Source: Pelotomaculum sp. (GTDB lineage: Bacteria > Bacillota > Desulfotomaculia > Desulfotomaculales > Pelotomaculaceae). From it: a stretch of 33,856 bases of DNA. This document shows, piece by piece, positions 32,985-33,856 of this stretch (the first letter of the stretch is position 1; every line of letters begins with the position of its first letter). The stretch is from contig JALHFC010000004.1 in the NCBI GenBank assembly GCA_022839445.1, forward strand, positions 1 through 33,856, given 5' to 3'. Both the position numbers and the translations under genes were made by a program. The notes under the pieces were generated by a model. That model saw nothing but the letters and a program-made list of their open reading frames with translations, was not told the origin of the DNA and did not search any database.

Positions 32985-33350
32985 TCAGATATGCAAGAAA
33001 AAAACCCCTGCTAATACCAAGATTAAACCGATAATTTTCCCCGGACTAATCGCCTCATTAAATAAGTAAATGGAAAGAATAAAGACGATAACGTAAGACA
33101 GGCTTATACTGGGGTAAGCTTTGCTCAATTCCATACTTGAAATAACTTTGATCCACAAAACCATACTGCTTACAAAACATAATATACCGGTCATTATCCA
33201 CGGGTTGGTAAAAATGTGGATAATGGTATTTATGGTGTTAGGCCAGGCTAGGTTAATCTGATCCATACGGTTTACCGCGAACTTCAATAAAATTTGTCCG
33301 CTGGCGCCCAAAACAATTGAAGCAAATAAAAATAAGAGGTTGCTATTCAT
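32985..33350 (-). CDS. Small multidrug-resistance/EamA-type four-helix membrane protein
   Basis: This 121-residue protein has four hydrophobic helices (about 5-22, 48-65, 79-95, 101-120) and conserved SMR/EamA features: a glycine-glutamine ASGQILLKFAV helix and ISLSYVIVFILSIYLFNEAISPGKIIGLILVLAG at the C-terminus. In a glycosyltransferase cluster this size and family suggest an ArnE/F- or GtrA-like flippase for polyprenyl-phosphate-linked sugars rather than a drug pump. ATG at 33350 overlaps the stop of the upstream GT gene by one base, and AGGTGAATT-type purines sit just before it. Flippase role is inferred. Confidence 0.75.
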   Translation of the reverse strand: MNSNLLFLFASIVLGASGQILLKFAVNRMDQINLAWPNTINTIIHIFTNPWIMTGILCFVSSMVLWIKVISSMELSKAYPSISLSYVIVFILSIYLFNEAISPGKIIGLILVLAGVFFLHI

Positions 33351-33856
33351 TAATTCACCTGCCTTCTTTTTGCAAATTCCTCTTTTAATTTATTTTCGTA
33401 ACCCTGGAGTATTGATCGCAGCTGAAGTACCGGGTTCTGGGATTTCCAGCTTCTTTCTTCGGTTAAGACAGCTATGATCCCGCCCAGGCGAAACCAGTAA
33501 GTCATGTAACGGTATATGGGCATAAACGGAATGATCCACCATACTTTTTGCAAATCCTTCTGTTCTTCCTTGGCTGAACCCTTATAGGCAATATAGAAGG
33601 TACAGCCTTCCAGGATCATGTAGCAGAAGTACATCCCTATCATCGCCAACATAATTGTAGGCAAGGGGTAACCCAGTAAATATAAAAAGGGAAATAAAAA
33701 AGTCCAGGCCAGGCGTAAAAAGGCCAGGGTATGGTCGGAAATTAGGATCCGCCCGACAAAATCAAATAAGGCTTTCGAAATGCCTGGAATTTTCTTATAA
33801 TACACTCCGGTTACTTCCAGCTCCCCCCGCTGCCAGCGCAGGCGCTGGGAAAAAAG
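33350..33856 (-). CDS. C-terminal part of a membrane glycosyltransferase (GT2, cut by window edge)
   Basis: The frame is open to the right edge, so this is a partial gene whose N-terminus lies beyond 33856. In frame, upstream of the apparent GTG at 33805, it reads LFSQRLRWQRGELEVTGVYY. QRLRW is the canonical QxxRW motif of processive GT2 enzymes (cellulose, hyaluronan and poly-GlcNAc synthases). Several membrane helices follow (LAWTFLFPFLYLLGYPLPTI, MIGMYFCYMILEGCTFYIAY, WWIIPFMPIYRYMTYW), then a short charged tail. It is therefore not a 151-residue protein starting at the GTG. The likely product is a membrane-embedded polysaccharide-type synthase. It overlaps the SMR-type gene by one base and is first visible in the reverse cluster. 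Confidence 0.8.
   Translation of the reverse strand, partial: LFSQRLRWQRGELEVTGVYYKKIPGISKALFDFVGRILISDHTLAFLRLAWTFLFPFLYLLGYPLPTIMLAMIGMYFCYMILEGCTFYIAYKGSAKEEQKDLQKVWWIIPFMPIYRYMTYWFRLGGIIAVLTEERSWKSQNPVLQLRSILQGYENKLKEEFAKRRQVN

Noticed and set aside
1..33856. CRISPR arrays, tRNA or rRNA genes, complete insertion sequences
   Set aside because: No regularly spaced repeats, tRNA-like cloverleaf with CCA region, rRNA core motifs or transposase ORFs were recognised.

Overview
The window looks like a chromosomal segment of an anaerobic, endospore-forming, low-to-mid GC Firmicute, most likely of the Peptococcaceae/Desulfotomaculum-Pelotomaculum group. This is inferred from the gene order (asp23-amaP-nusB ... 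folD-xseB-ispA-dxs-tlyA-nadK-argR-recN-spoIVB-spo0A ... spoIIM-xerD-deoB), the sporulation genes, an NfnAB-type transhydrogenase and a ferredoxin-dependent 2-oxoacid oxidoreductase. No species assignment is claimed.

Layout. 0.3-2.0 kb: envelope-stress genes (Asp23 family, AmaP, DUF2273) and nusB, ending in a terminator. 2.1-4.5 kb: a separate promoter followed by nfnA and nfnB. nfnB is broken by a deletion of about 65 nt. 4.6-16.3 kb: a long co-directional cluster of xseA (also broken, by a deletion of about 79 nt), folD, fchA, xseB, ispA, a large structured non-coding RNA, a small membrane protein gene, dxs, tlyA, nadK, a SAM methyltransferase, argR and recN. 16.5-19.0 kb: spoIVB and spo0A, each with its own terminator. 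19.2-21.9 kb: a four-subunit 2-oxoacid:ferredoxin oxidoreductase. 21.9-27.7 kb: an M20 peptidase, a small antisense ORF, spoIIM, xerD, a long perfect palindrome, deoB and a pyrimidine-nucleoside phosphorylase. 27.9-33.9 kb, reverse strand: a more A+T-rich glycosyltransferase/membrane-protein cluster that runs off the right edge.

The most remarkable element is the roughly 580-nt non-coding stretch between ispA and dxs. Its position, size, GC-rich hairpins, a stem pairing its two ends, its own promoter, and the downstream four-helix-type membrane protein with a DxxxD motif identify it as an OLE (ornate, large, extremophilic) RNA with its partner OapA. OLE is a known RNA class whose exact biochemical function is still unresolved.

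Other points of interest are two close matches to the SigH promoter consensus, one before spo0A and one before the oxidoreductase operon. Each overlaps a perfect TGTCGAA (0A-box) string. FolD carries Glu where the cyclohydrolase Gln normally sits and lies next to a separate cyclodeaminase-family gene (fchA). A 28-bp perfect inverted repeat lies between xerD and deoB. An uncatalogued 42-codon ORF lies on the minus strand between the peptidase and spoIIM.
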